From assembly GCA_040216885.1 (NCBI GenBank), contig JAVJOG010000007.1:1-64000 (forward strand): a stretch of 64,000 nucleotides of DNA, read 5' to 3'. Positions within the stretch are counted from its first letter, which is position 1. Every line of letters begins with the position of its first letter. Under the pieces are notes generated by a model, which saw nothing but the letters and a program-made list of their open reading frames with translations, was not told the origin of the DNA and did not search any database. Origin of the DNA: Parvibaculum sp040216885. GTDB lineage: Bacteria > Pseudomonadota > Alphaproteobacteria > Parvibaculales > Parvibaculaceae. Positions 27,999 through 36,420 of the stretch are shown piece after piece. Position numbers and translations under genes: made by a program.

Positions 27999-28808
27999 AT
28001 GACCCATACACCCTGGCCCGCGGAAGGCGCTCGCCGTTTCGGTGCCGTCAACTGGCTTGGCATGTGGACGCTCTACCTGAAGGAGGTCCGCCGCTTCTGG
28101 AAGGTGATGACGCAGACGATCGCGGCACCGGTCATCACGACGCTGCTTTATCTGGCGATCTTCGCGCTTGCCATCGGCAAGTTCCGCCCCGACGTGCATG
28201 GTGTGCCCTTCGTCGAATTCCTGGCGCCGGGCCTCATCATGATGACGATGATCCAGAACGCCTTCGCCAATACCTCGTCCTCGCTGCTGATCTCGAAAAT
28301 ACAGGGCAATATCGTCGATGTGCTGATGCCGCCGCTGTCGCCGATGGAACTGAATATCGGCATTGCACTGGCCGGCGTCACGCGCGGCCTTGTCTGCGGG
28401 ACGGTCACCGCACTTGCGATGCTGCCCTTCGTCGATATGGGCATCGCGCATTTGTGGGCCTTGCTTTTCTTCGCCGCCGGCGCTTCGCTGATGTTGTCGC
28501 TGTTCGGTATTCTGGGTGGCATCTGGTCGGAGAAATTCGACCATCTGCAGGCCGTGACCAATTTCGTGCTGCTGCCGCTGACCTTTCTGTCGGGCACCTT
28601 CTATTCGGTGACGCAGCTCCCCGACTTCGCGCACAAGATCACCTTGTGGAACCCGGTCTTCTACCTGATCGACGGCTTCCGCTACGGCGTCACCGGCCAT
28701 GCCGACGGGGCCATCGAGATCGGCGTCGCGCTGGTCGTCGGCATCAACCTCGTGCTCTGGGTCGCCTGCCACATGCTCTTCCGCACCGGCTATCGCCTGA
28801 AGGCGTGA
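27999..28808 (+). CDS. ABC-2 type transporter permease
   Basis: A 269-residue membrane protein with six predicted helices of the ABC-2 family: TIAAPVITTLLYLAIFALAIG, the PFVEFLAPGLIMMTM loop, and a C-terminal FLSGTFYSVTQLPDFAHKIT...NPVFYLIDGFRYG segment typical of exporters such as NodJ/YadH. No ATPase gene is adjacent, so its partner is encoded elsewhere. The substrate cannot be told. The ATG at 27999 follows AACAGGAGCG. It is divergent from gcrA. Confidence 0.88.
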   Translation: MTHTPWPAEGARRFGAVNWLGMWTLYLKEVRRFWKVMTQTIAAPVITTLLYLAIFALAIGKFRPDVHGVPFVEFLAPGLIMMTMIQNAFANTSSSLLISKIQGNIVDVLMPPLSPMELNIGIALAGVTRGLVCGTVTALAMLPFVDMGIAHLWALLFFAAGASLMLSLFGILGGIWSEKFDHLQAVTNFVLLPLTFLSGTFYSVTQLPDFAHKITLWNPVFYLIDGFRYGVTGHADGAIEIGVALVVGINLVLWVACHMLFRTGYRLKA

Positions 28809-28850
28809 GGGAGGCCTTTGGAAAGGCGGGAATCCGCCAAAAAACCCCGA

Positions 28851-28879
28851 TTGACAGCCCCCGGCCCCTCCGCAATACT
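28851..28879 (+). promoter_or_regulatory. Sigma-70-like promoter for the argD-argF operon
   Basis: A perfect -35 (TTGACA, 28851-28856), a 17-bp spacer and AATACT (28874-28879) form the best promoter match seen in the window. The predicted start near 28886 gives a ~265-nt leader before argD. Confidence 0.75.
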
Positions 28880-28885
28880 CCGCTG

Positions 28886-29152
28886 CTTCCCGGACTGCCG
28901 CCCTTTTCAGGCGGCTTTTTCTATTGGGCGAAAGCCCGGCCGGAGGGGCACCAAGGTGATCGAGATGATCCTGAACGGGAAACGACGACGCTGACAGCGA
29001 GGAAGCCGCGACCATGAGGGCCGCGGCCGCAGGAAACTGCCGTCTCGCATGGAAGGTCCGGAGCCCGTTCGTCGCGCATTGACCGCGATGTCCACTCCCT
29101 CTTTCCGCGATGACGGTTTTGACGGAAAAGCTGTGAGAAGGACAAGATTCCC
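28886..29152 (+). promoter_or_regulatory. Structured 5' leader of argD with upstream ORFs
   Basis: About 265 nt without a conventional gene. In order it holds a GCCGCC/GGCGGC stem followed by five T (28897-28920), a GGGC-GAAA-GCCC GNRA-capped hairpin (28926-28937), a GGAGGGG ribosome site (28942), and a 12-codon ORF ending Lys-Arg-Arg-Arg (28956-28994). Next come GC-rich inverted segments around 29004-29040 and two further short ORFs (29014-29082; 29049-29156), the last overlapping the argD start by GTGA. The design suggests arginine-responsive attenuation or translational coupling, inferred from sequence alone. Confidence 0.55.
28956..28994 (+). CDS. Candidate arginine leader peptide (12 aa)
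   Basis: GTG-initiated ORF reading MIEMILNGKRRR then TGA. GGAGG sits 9 nt upstream, better than the site of many full genes here. Three consecutive Arg codons (CGA CGA CGC) are the last sense codons, the hallmark of leader peptides whose ribosome stalls when the charged tRNA is scarce or when a ligand binds near the stop. CGA is a rare codon in GC-rich genomes. It precedes argD-argF, which make arginine. An ATG three codons in gives a 9-residue version. It is too short to verify by homology. Confidence 0.5.
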   Translation: MIEMILNGKRRR

Positions 29153-30364
29153 GTGATTACTCCCGTTTTGCCGACCTATGCGCGGGCCGACCTCGAATTC
29201 GAATGGGGCGAAGGCCCCTGGCTGATTACGGCCGATGGCGCGCGCTATCTCGATTTCGGCGCCGGCATCGCCGTCAACGCCTTCGGCCATGCCCATCCTC
29301 ATCTTGTCGCGGCTCTCACCGAGCAGGCGCAGATGGTCTGGCATACCTCGAACATCTACCGCATTCCCGGTCAGGAGCGCCTCGCGAAGCGTCTTGTCGA
29401 GGCAAGTTTCGCCGACACGGTCTTCTTCACCAATTCCGGCGCCGAGGCGCTCGAATGCGCGATCAAGATGGCGCGCAAATATCATGCAGTGGCGGGCGCG
29501 CCGGAGCGCTACGAACTGATCACCATGGAAGGCGCCTTCCACGGGCGGACGCTGGCGACGATTGCCGCCGGCGGCCAGCAGAAATATCTCGAAGGCTTCG
29601 GGCCCGCGACGCCGGGCTTTCCGCAGGTGCCCTTCGGCGACCTGAAGGCATTGAAGGAAGCGATCGGTCCGGCGACGGCGGGTGTACTGATCGAGCCGAT
29701 CCAGGGCGAGGGTGGTATCCGCGTCATTCCGACGGAGGACCTGCGCCGCATCCGCGACATTTGCGACGACGCCGGCATCCTGCTGGTGCTCGACGAGGTG
29801 CAGACCGGCATGGGCCGCACCGGCAAACTGTTCGCGCATGAACTGGCGGGCGTGACACCGGACATCATGGCGATTGCGAAAGCTTTGGGTGGTGGCTTTC
29901 CCGTCGGCGCCTGCCTGGCGACCGAGGCGGCGGCGCGTGGCATGACCGCCGGCACGCATGGCTCGACCTTCGGTGGCAATCCGCTGGCCATGGCGGTCGC
30001 CAATGCGGTGCTCGATCTTGCGCTCGATAGGGGTTTCCTGCCGCACGTGGCGTCGCTGGGTCTGAAACTGAAACAGAAGCTCGCGATGCTGGCCGACCAG
30101 CATCCGCGCGTCGTCGAGAGTGTGCGCGGCGAAGGATTGATGCTCGGGCTGAAGTGCCGGGTGACCAACACCGATCTGGTGCAGGCGCTGCGCGCCGAAC
30201 ACATGCTGACCGTCGGCGCCGGCGACAATGTGGTGCGGCTGCTGCCGCCGCTGATTATCGAGGAGCGCCATCTCGACGACGCGATGGAAAAACTGTCCCG
30301 CGCCTGCGCCGCGCTTGAAGCGACGCTTGACGCGCAGGAAAAGACGACGGGAGCGGCACAATGA
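29153..30364 (+). CDS. argD: Acetylornithine aminotransferase
   Basis: A 403-residue class III PLP aminotransferase converting N-acetylglutamate semialdehyde to N-acetylornithine in arginine synthesis. Visible are the TNSGAEALECAIKMAR cofactor region, EGAFHGRTL, EPIQGEGGI, LDEVQTGMGRTG, and the Schiff-base lysine in MAIAKALGGGFPVGA. HGSTFGGNPLA is characteristic of ArgD/ornithine transaminases. The GTG at 29153 overlaps the TGA of a 35-codon upstream ORF; AGAAGGA lies ~10 nt upstream. argF follows with a 4-bp overlap. Confidence 0.94.
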   Translation: MITPVLPTYARADLEFEWGEGPWLITADGARYLDFGAGIAVNAFGHAHPHLVAALTEQAQMVWHTSNIYRIPGQERLAKRLVEASFADTVFFTNSGAEALECAIKMARKYHAVAGAPERYELITMEGAFHGRTLATIAAGGQQKYLEGFGPATPGFPQVPFGDLKALKEAIGPATAGVLIEPIQGEGGIRVIPTEDLRRIRDICDDAGILLVLDEVQTGMGRTGKLFAHELAGVTPDIMAIAKALGGGFPVGACLATEAAARGMTAGTHGSTFGGNPLAMAVANAVLDLALDRGFLPHVASLGLKLKQKLAMLADQHPRVVESVRGEGLMLGLKCRVTNTDLVQALRAEHMLTVGAGDNVVRLLPPLIIEERHLDDAMEKLSRACAALEATLDAQEKTTGAAQ

Positions 30365-31290
30365 GCCCGCGGCATTTCCTCGATCTCCACGAAGTATCTC
30401 CCGACGCCCTGCGCGCGATTCTCGACGATTCGCGCGCCCGCAAGGACGCGCGGGGCGGCATGGGCCATGCCGAGCCCGACACCGACAAGCCATTGAAGGG
30501 CAAGCTGCTGGCAATGATTTTCGAGAAACCTTCGACCCGCACCCGCGTCTCCTTCGACGTCGCGATGCGCCAGCTCGGCGGCGATACGCTGCTGCTGAAC
30601 GGCGGCGACATGCAGCTCGGGCGAGGCGAAACCGTCGCCGATACCGCGCGCGTGCTCTCGCGCTATGTCGATGCCATCATGATCCGCACCGCCGATCACG
30701 GAAATCTGATGGAACTGGCCGAACACGCAACCGTGCCGGTCGTCAACGGACTGACCAACCTCTCGCATCCCTGCCAGCTGATGGCCGACGTGATGACGTT
30801 CGAGGAACACAAAGGCCCGATTGCCGGCCGCCGCATCGCCTGGGTTGGCGACGGCAACAACATGGCGACGTCCTGGATTCACGCGGCCGGCCAGCTCGAT
30901 TTCGAATTGCGCATCGCCTGTCCGCCGGAGCTTGCACCGTCGCCCGAGGCGCTTGCCTGGGCAAGGAAGCGCGGCGCGAAGGTGCATGTCACCGCCGACC
31001 CGCGCGAAGCGGTTGCCGGCGTCGACTGCATCAACACCGATACATGGGTATCGATGAGCGACGACGCCGAAACGGCGGCGCGCCGGCACAATCTTCTGGC
31101 GCCCTACCGGGTCGATGCGCGGCTGATGGCGGCGGCGGACGAGGATGCAATCTTCATGCATTGTCTGCCCGCGCATCGCGACGAGGAAATGACCGCCGAC
31201 GTGATCGATGGACCGGCTTCGGTCGTGTTCGACGAAGCCGAAAACCGGCTGCATGCGCAAAAGGGCGTGCTGGCGTGGTGTTTTCAATGA
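30361..31290 (+). CDS. argF: Ornithine carbamoyltransferase
   Basis: A 309-residue enzyme joining ornithine and carbamoyl phosphate to citrulline. The carbamoyl phosphate site is S-T-R-T-R in EKPSTRTRVSFDVAM. HPCQLMAD, the ornithine-binding SMSDD region (TWVSMSDDAE) and HCLPAHRDEE are present. Length is normal. ATGA overlaps link it to argD upstream and hslO downstream, so argD-argF-hslO-lipoprotein form one tightly coupled operon. Confidence 0.95.
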   Translation: MSPRHFLDLHEVSPDALRAILDDSRARKDARGGMGHAEPDTDKPLKGKLLAMIFEKPSTRTRVSFDVAMRQLGGDTLLLNGGDMQLGRGETVADTARVLSRYVDAIMIRTADHGNLMELAEHATVPVVNGLTNLSHPCQLMADVMTFEEHKGPIAGRRIAWVGDGNNMATSWIHAAGQLDFELRIACPPELAPSPEALAWARKRGAKVHVTADPREAVAGVDCINTDTWVSMSDDAETAARRHNLLAPYRVDARLMAAADEDAIFMHCLPAHRDEEMTADVIDGPASVVFDEAENRLHAQKGVLAWCFQ

Positions 31291-32234
31291 GCGGTGCCGC
31301 CACCGGCATCGACGATCTCGTCCAGCCGTTCCAGATCGAGGATCTCGGCATTCGCGGCCGCGTCGTCCGGCTGGGTCCGCTCGTCGACCGCGTGCTGTCG
31401 GCGCATGCCTATGCCGAACCCGTGTCGCGGCTCCTCGGCGAGGCGCTGGCGTTGGCCGCGATGATCGGCTCGGCGCTGAAATTCGAAGGCCGTTTCATTC
31501 TGCAAACCAAGGGCGACGGTCCGGTCGGCATGGTGGTCGCCGACTACGAGACGCCGGGCAAGCTGCGCGGCTACGCGCAGGTCGACGAGACGCGTCTGGC
31601 CGAAGCGCTGGCGGCGGGCCGCGCCGCGCCGGCGGACCTGTTGGGCGAGGGCTTTCTGGCGCTGACCATCGATCAGGGCACCGACATGGAGCGCTACCAA
31701 GGCATTGTTGCGCTCGATGCGCGAGGCCTCAGCCATTCGGCGCATGAATATTTCGCGAGTTCCGAACAGGTGGCGACTCGCATCAGGCTCGCCGCCGGCC
31801 CGTTCTATCACCGCGAGGCGGCGGGCCCGGAAAAGAACTGGCGCGCCGGCGCCATCATGATCCAGCACATTGCGCGCGACGGCGGGCTGACCGGCTATCG
31901 CGAGGGCGAGGATCAAAGTCCCTACACCGAGGAAGAGGAAAACTGGAACCGCGCGGCGATCCTGCTCGACACGGTCGAGGATCACGAGCTTCTCGACCCG
32001 GAGCTGGCGCCGACGCGCCTTTTGTTTCGGCTCTTCCATGAAGATGGCGTGCGCGCCTTCGAGCCCTCCGAGGTCGAGTTTTCCTGCCACTGCTCGCGCG
32101 GTCGCATGGAAACCGTCCTGCGGTCCTTCGGCGGCCATGAAATAGACGAAATGGTGCAGGAAGGTGTGATCACGGCCACCTGCGAATTCTGCAGCGCGGT
32201 CTATGTCTTCACGCCCGAGGAATTGAAGGAATGA
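31287..32234 (+). CDS. hslO: Hsp33, redox-regulated chaperonin
   Basis: A 315-residue Hsp33 protein, a holdase chaperone switched on by oxidation. The C-terminal zinc switch is intact: C-x-C in SCHCSRGR and C-x2-C in TCEFCSAVY. The body carries GRVVRLG, the NxxG-like VVADYETPGKLRGYAQ and FFASSEQ-type segments. The start ATG at 31287 overlaps the argF stop by four bases and its own stop overlaps the next gene the same way. hslO next to argF is common in Alphaproteobacteria. Confidence 0.95.
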   Translation: MSGAATGIDDLVQPFQIEDLGIRGRVVRLGPLVDRVLSAHAYAEPVSRLLGEALALAAMIGSALKFEGRFILQTKGDGPVGMVVADYETPGKLRGYAQVDETRLAEALAAGRAAPADLLGEGFLALTIDQGTDMERYQGIVALDARGLSHSAHEYFASSEQVATRIRLAAGPFYHREAAGPEKNWRAGAIMIQHIARDGGLTGYREGEDQSPYTEEEENWNRAAILLDTVEDHELLDPELAPTRLLFRLFHEDGVRAFEPSEVEFSCHCSRGRMETVLRSFGGHEIDEMVQEGVITATCEFCSAVYVFTPEELKE

Positions 32235-32824
32235 TTGCTTTTGCCGCCCGCCGCTTTGGCCTTCTTCTCGTATTGCTTCTAGCCGCCTGCGCGACGCCGC
32301 CTGCAACCCCGCCCGGCGACATTGCGCTTGTCGCGCGGGCGCCGTTGCAGCTCGACGTCGCGTCAATCAGGCTCGACGAGCAATACGGATCGCCGGCGCG
32401 CGCGCCGAATGTGGAGCATCTGCACCGCTTCTCGCCGGCCGGTATCGCCGCCGCCTGGTCGCGCTCGCGCCTTGTTGCCGCCGGCGCGGCGGGCACCGCG
32501 ACGCTTTCGGTCCTCGACGGGTCCGTCATATCGGAGGAACTGGAAAAGAAGGGCGGATTGACCGGTCTTTTCGGCGATCAGCAGGACACGAAGCTGGCGG
32601 CACGGCTCAAGGCCCGCCTGACGGTGGAGCGTCCAGGCCGGGCGGGCGAGCACGGAAGCTGGAGCGCCGATGTCGACGTCAACGCCAGCCGCACCATTCT
32701 CGAAAGCGCCAGCCTCAACGACCGCGACGCGGCCTATGCGGCGCTGATGCAGGACCTTGCGACCCGCTTCGACGAGGAAATGACCGCCGAGATCAGACGT
32801 TCGATGGGTCCGGTGCTGCGATAG
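32231..32824 (+). CDS. Predicted lipoprotein of unknown function
   Basis: A 197-residue protein with a lipoprotein signal (residues 1-20, lipobox L-A-A-C). The mature part starts with a Pro/Thr-rich linker, then an alpha/beta domain with a conserved-looking HRFSPAGIAAAWSRSRL and long charged helices (RDAAYAALMQDLATRFDEEM). It resembles the conserved hypothetical lipoproteins found after hslO in related bacteria, but I cannot name the family. It is coupled to hslO by an ATGA overlap. It probably resides in the envelope. Confidence 0.75.
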   Translation: MIAFAARRFGLLLVLLLAACATPPATPPGDIALVARAPLQLDVASIRLDEQYGSPARAPNVEHLHRFSPAGIAAAWSRSRLVAAGAAGTATLSVLDGSVISEELEKKGGLTGLFGDQQDTKLAARLKARLTVERPGRAGEHGSWSADVDVNASRTILESASLNDRDAAYAALMQDLATRFDEEMTAEIRRSMGPVLR

Positions 32825-32894
32825 TGCGAGTTAACACTTAGCCAAGCATTTCCAGCGATCATCGGCTGCTTGTTTCCATGCCGCACCGATACCG

Positions 32895-33380
32895 GTGCCG
32901 GAGGTGGCTTTGATTTTCCAGGTGGCATATCTGAGTTCGGCACAGGCGGGATTGTCCGACGGCGACGTCCACGACATTCTGCGTGCCTCCAAGCGCAACA
33001 ATGTGCCGGCCGGCATTTCCGGCATGCTGCTTCTGATCGATCAGGTATTCTTTCAGGTGCTCGAAGGCGACAAGAATGCCGTCGAGGTGACGCTTGATCG
33101 CATCTCCCGCGATATCCGCCACAGCGGCATCATTCATGTGCTGGCGACCGAACGGCCGGAACGGCATTTCCCGGACTGGTCGATGGGGTTTGAAAAATTC
33201 GTCTATCGCGAAGCCGACATTCAGGCGTCGGATGTCGAGCCATTCGACATTGCCGACATTGCGCGCAACCCGACAGTGTCGGCGCTGGCCGGCAAGGCGC
33301 CGGAGCTGATTTCCTTCATGCGTTCGCTCTACACCGGGCGCAACATGCGCGGTGCGCCAGCACTAGATCGGCCGGCCTGA
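32895..33380 (+). CDS. BLUF-domain blue-light sensor
   Basis: A 161-residue protein that is essentially one BLUF domain, which binds FAD and shifts its hydrogen bonds in blue light. All signature residues are visible: Tyr12 (VAYLSSA), Asn36 (KRNN), Gln54 (VFFQVLEG), Trp95 and Met97 (DWSMGF). A ~45-residue C-terminal helical tail carries no output domain, so it must signal by protein contact, like short BLUF proteins such as PixD. The start is uncertain: GTG 32895, GTG 32904 or TTG 32910 (behind GGAGG). The last 18 bp overlap the convergent argE end. Confidence 0.9.
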   Translation: MPEVALIFQVAYLSSAQAGLSDGDVHDILRASKRNNVPAGISGMLLLIDQVFFQVLEGDKNAVEVTLDRISRDIRHSGIIHVLATERPERHFPDWSMGFEKFVYREADIQASDVEPFDIADIARNPTVSALAGKAPELISFMRSLYTGRNMRGAPALDRPA

Positions 33381-34541
33381 GACATAGTCCGCCAGCCGGC
33401 GCATGAAGCGCTCGCATTCGGCGATCTGCGAAAGTTCCACGAATTCGTCCGGCTTGTGCGCCTGTGCGATGTCGCCCGGTCCGCAGACGACGGTTGGAAT
33501 GTCGGCAAGCTGGAACAATCCGGCCTCGGTGCCGTAGGAGACGGCCTCGGCGGCGTTGCATTGCGCAAGTTTCAGCACCAGCGTTTCGCCCGCCGATCCC
33601 TCGTCGGGAGCAAGGCCCGGTGCCTGAGCGCGGATCTTGGTTTCGATCTTCGCGCCCGGATGCACCGCGCGCATGCGCGGCAGAACGTTTTCCTCCACAT
33701 GCGCGTTGAAGCGGGTGATGATCTCCTCGGGGTCGAGGTCGGGCAGGGCGCGATATTCCCAGAGGAACGAACAGGTCTTGGGAATGATGTTGAGCGCCGT
33801 GCCGCCGCGGATCGGACCGACATTGACGGTCGTGTAGGGCGGCCGGAAGCGGCCCGACGCATCGCCGCGCCGGCGCATTTCCTCGGCCATCTGTGAAAGA
33901 AATCCGATCAGCTCGGCCGCATACATCACCGCGTTGACACCCTTGTCGGTGGCGCTCGAATGGCTTTCGAGGCCGGTGACCGTTGTCGAATATGACTGGA
34001 TCGACTTGTGCGCGTTGACGACTTTCATCGACGACGGTTCGCCGACGATGACGACCTGCGGCCGCGGCATGCCGCGAATGATGCCGTCGATCATCGGCCG
34101 CACACCGAGGCAGCCGACCTCCTCGTCATAGGAAAGCGCGAAGTGAACAGGAATTTGCGGGCCGTCCTTCAGGAATTCCGGCACGAAGGCGAGCGCCACT
34201 GCAATGAAGCTCTTCATGTCGCTGGTGCCGCGGCCGAACAACTTGCCGTGGCGTTCGACGACGGTGAACGGGTCGCTCGACCAGTCCTGTCCCTCGACAG
34301 GTACGACGTCCGTATGTCCCGACAGGACGATGCCGCCGGCCGCGTTTGCCGGGCCGAGAGTCGCGAAGAGATTGGCTTTCGTCCCGTCCTCGTTGGTCAC
34401 GCGCTGCGCGGCGACGCCGTGGCTCGCAAGATAGTTTTCGACGAATTCGACCAGCGCCAGATTGGAGAGATGGCTCGTCGTGTCGAACGTAACGAGCTTG
34501 TCGATCATCTCGCGGGGGCTGAGGCGCATGGGTGCGGGCAT
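33363..34541 (-). CDS. argE: Acetylornithine deacetylase
   Basis: A 392-residue M20 metallopeptidase-family enzyme that removes acetyl from N-acetylornithine. The metal motif SGHTDVVPVEGQDW, the catalytic Glu pair in SYDEEVGCLG, VGEPSSMKVVNAHKS and the dimerisation-domain GLESHSSATDKGVNA all fit ArgE of the Alphaproteobacteria. The C-terminal CGPGDIAQAHKPDEFV supplies the last metal histidine. ATG 34541 and ATG 34529 are both possible starts. It is convergent with the BLUF gene; with argD and argF nearby it completes an arginine gene neighbourhood. Confidence 0.9.
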   Translation of the reverse strand: MPAPMRLSPREMIDKLVTFDTTSHLSNLALVEFVENYLASHGVAAQRVTNEDGTKANLFATLGPANAAGGIVLSGHTDVVPVEGQDWSSDPFTVVERHGKLFGRGTSDMKSFIAVALAFVPEFLKDGPQIPVHFALSYDEEVGCLGVRPMIDGIIRGMPRPQVVIVGEPSSMKVVNAHKSIQSYSTTVTGLESHSSATDKGVNAVMYAAELIGFLSQMAEEMRRRGDASGRFRPPYTTVNVGPIRGGTALNIIPKTCSFLWEYRALPDLDPEEIITRFNAHVEENVLPRMRAVHPGAKIETKIRAQAPGLAPDEGSAGETLVLKLAQCNAAEAVSYGTEAGLFQLADIPTVVCGPGDIAQAHKPDEFVELSQIAECERFMRRLADYVSGRPI

Positions 34542-34610
34542 GGAAACGGGGCCTGGGCTCAAGGGCGGGCCGGTATCCTAGCGCGGGCAGAGGCGGGAAG
34601 CGAGGCGCCC

Positions 34611-35003
34611 TTAATGCAGCAGGCGGGGGCTGTGCGGGCTGTCGAGCGAGAAGGCGGGAATGTCGACCTCGAAGGTCTCGCCCTCTTCGTTCTCCATTTC
34701 GTAGTTGCCGAACATGATGCCCGACGGCGCGCCGAGCGGCGTGCCGCTCGTATATTCGAATTTCTCGCCGGGCTTCAGCAGCGGCTGCTCGCCGACAACG
34801 CCGGGCCCGCGCACCTCATGCACATGGCCGCTCGCATCGGTGATCTTCCAGTAGCGCGCGCGCAGGCGCACCGTCTCGCGGCCCTTGTTCTCGATCGTCA
34901 CGTGATAGGCCCAGACATAATATCCCTGATCGGGCTCCGACTGATCCTCAAGATAAGTCGGCTCGACTAGAATATTAATGGAGCGTGTCATGGCGCTGTA
35001 CAT
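34611..35003 (-). CDS. apaG: ApaG
   Basis: A 130-residue ApaG-domain protein with a fibronectin-III-like fold. Typical segments are VEPTYLEDQSEPDQGYYVWA, the RYWKITDASGHVHEVRGPGVVGEQP core (with the G-x-G-V-V-G-E-Q-P loop) and MFGNYEME. The biochemical role is unsettled; family members are linked to divalent cation resistance and nucleotide binding. It follows metZ on the same strand after a ~170-bp gap, an order common in Alphaproteobacteria. Confidence 0.93.
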   Translation of the reverse strand: MYSAMTRSINILVEPTYLEDQSEPDQGYYVWAYHVTIENKGRETVRLRARYWKITDASGHVHEVRGPGVVGEQPLLKPGEKFEYTSGTPLGAPSGIMFGNYEMENEEGETFEVDIPAFSLDSPHSPRLLH

Positions 35004-35172
35004 CGGGCGATCCTTGCACGAGGGCGTCGGGTTGCCTGCGGCTCAAGGCATTCTGCCTTAATTCTTTCCACAGGCTTACCAGACTACCGGGCATCTTATA
35101 AATTCCTCTTAACGGCGGCGTTTTTATGACGGTTTGGCGACATTTTCCGGTGCGTCCGGTCGCCGCACCGGC

Positions 35173-36363
35173 TCATCTCAGCGCCCGTTCGATGTCCTCG
35201 ATCAGGTCGCCGGCATCCTCGAGTCCGACCGAAAGACGCACCAGCCCCTCGCCGATGCCCAGTTCGGCGCGCGCCTCGGGCGTCAGGCGCTGATGCGTCG
35301 TTGTGGCGGGGTGGGTGATCAGGCTCTTGGCATCGCCGAGATTGTTCGAAATCTTGATCACCTGCAGTGCATTGGCGAAGCGGAATGCGCCCTCCTTGCC
35401 GCCTGCGACCTCGAAGGCGACGATGTTGCCGCCGGCCTCCATCTGGCTCATCGCCAGATTGTGCTGCGGGTGGCTCGCGAGCCCCGGATAGAAGACACGG
35501 CCGATCCCCTTGTGCGTTTCGAGGAAGCGGGCCACGGCGTCGGCGCCTCGCGCATGCTCGCGCACGCGCAGATCGAGCGTCTCGAGACTTTTCAGCATCA
35601 CCCAGGCATTGAACGGGCTGAGGCTCGGCCCGGTCTGGCGCAGGAAGTTGGCGAGATGGTCGGCGATGAACGCCTGATCGGCGAGCACGATGCCGCCGAG
35701 GCAGCGCCCCTGTCCGTCGATATGCTTGGTCGCCGAATAGACGACGACGTCGGCGCCGAGTTCCATCGGTCGTTGCAGCGTCGGCGTCGCGAACACATTG
35801 TCGACGACGAGCTTGGCGCCGGCATCATGCGCAATTCCGGCTACCGCCTTGATGTCGATGATTTCGAGCGTCGGGTTCGACGGGGTTTCGAGGAAGAGCA
35901 TCCGCGTGTTGGGACGCACGGCGTTTTTCCAGGCATCGATGTCGCGCCCGTCGACCAGTGTCGAGGTGGCGCCGAAGCGCGGCAGAAGTTCGTCGACGAT
36001 ATAGCGGCAGGAGCCGAACAGCGCCCGCGACGACAGCACATGGTCGCCAGCCTTGAGATAGCAGAGCATGGCGGCGGTGACGGCGGCCATGCCGGTTGCC
36101 GTGGCGCGCGCATCGCCCGCGCCTTCGAGCGCGATCATCCGCTCCTCGAACATGCGCACGGTGGGATTGGAGAAGCGGCTGTAGATGAAGCCCGGCTCCT
36201 CGTTCTTGAAGCGCCGCTCGGCCGCCTCCATTGTCTCGTAGACATAGCCCGAGGTCAGGAACATCGCCTCGCTGGTCTCGCCGAAAGGCGTGCGGGCGGT
36301 GCCGCCATGTACGGCTTCGGTACGGGCCTTCAGCTTGCGGCCGTCGCGTGTCGTCTTGCTCAT
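35173..36363 (-). CDS. metZ: O-succinylhomoserine sulfhydrylase
   Basis: A 396-residue Cys/Met-metabolism PLP enzyme making homocysteine directly from O-succinylhomoserine and sulfide. The Schiff-base lysine is in VVYSATKHIDGQGR; SRFSNPTVRMFEERM and LETPSNPTLEI are family hallmarks. The GxxHQRLTPE stretch near the C terminus suits MetZ. ATG 36363 is chosen over the TTG five codons upstream. A SAM-II riboswitch and terminator in the leader indicate repression by S-adenosylmethionine. Confidence 0.93.
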   Translation of the reverse strand: MSKTTRDGRKLKARTEAVHGGTARTPFGETSEAMFLTSGYVYETMEAAERRFKNEEPGFIYSRFSNPTVRMFEERMIALEGAGDARATATGMAAVTAAMLCYLKAGDHVLSSRALFGSCRYIVDELLPRFGATSTLVDGRDIDAWKNAVRPNTRMLFLETPSNPTLEIIDIKAVAGIAHDAGAKLVVDNVFATPTLQRPMELGADVVVYSATKHIDGQGRCLGGIVLADQAFIADHLANFLRQTGPSLSPFNAWVMLKSLETLDLRVREHARGADAVARFLETHKGIGRVFYPGLASHPQHNLAMSQMEAGGNIVAFEVAGGKEGAFRFANALQVIKISNNLGDAKSLITHPATTTHQRLTPEARAELGIGEGLVRLSVGLEDAGDLIEDIERALR

Positions 36364-36379
36364 CCGGGATGCCCCCAAT

Positions 36380-36406
36380 AAAAAACCCCGACCTGAAGGA
36401 TCGGGG
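36380..36406 (-). terminator. Intrinsic terminator in the metZ leader
   Basis: On the minus strand CCCCGATC pairs with GGTCGGGG (one G-U), loop CTTCA, followed by six T. It lies 14 bp after the SAM-II aptamer and ~17 bp before the metZ start, a position suited to riboswitch-controlled termination. Confidence 0.8.
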
Positions 36407-36420
36407 GCAAGGGGCGCCCG

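Noticed and set aside
28897..28921. Intrinsic terminator for the ABC-2 permease gene
   Set aside because: It lies ~90 bp past the gene and just downstream of the argD promoter, so a role as a leader hairpin of the argD transcript is likelier; termination of read-through cannot be excluded.
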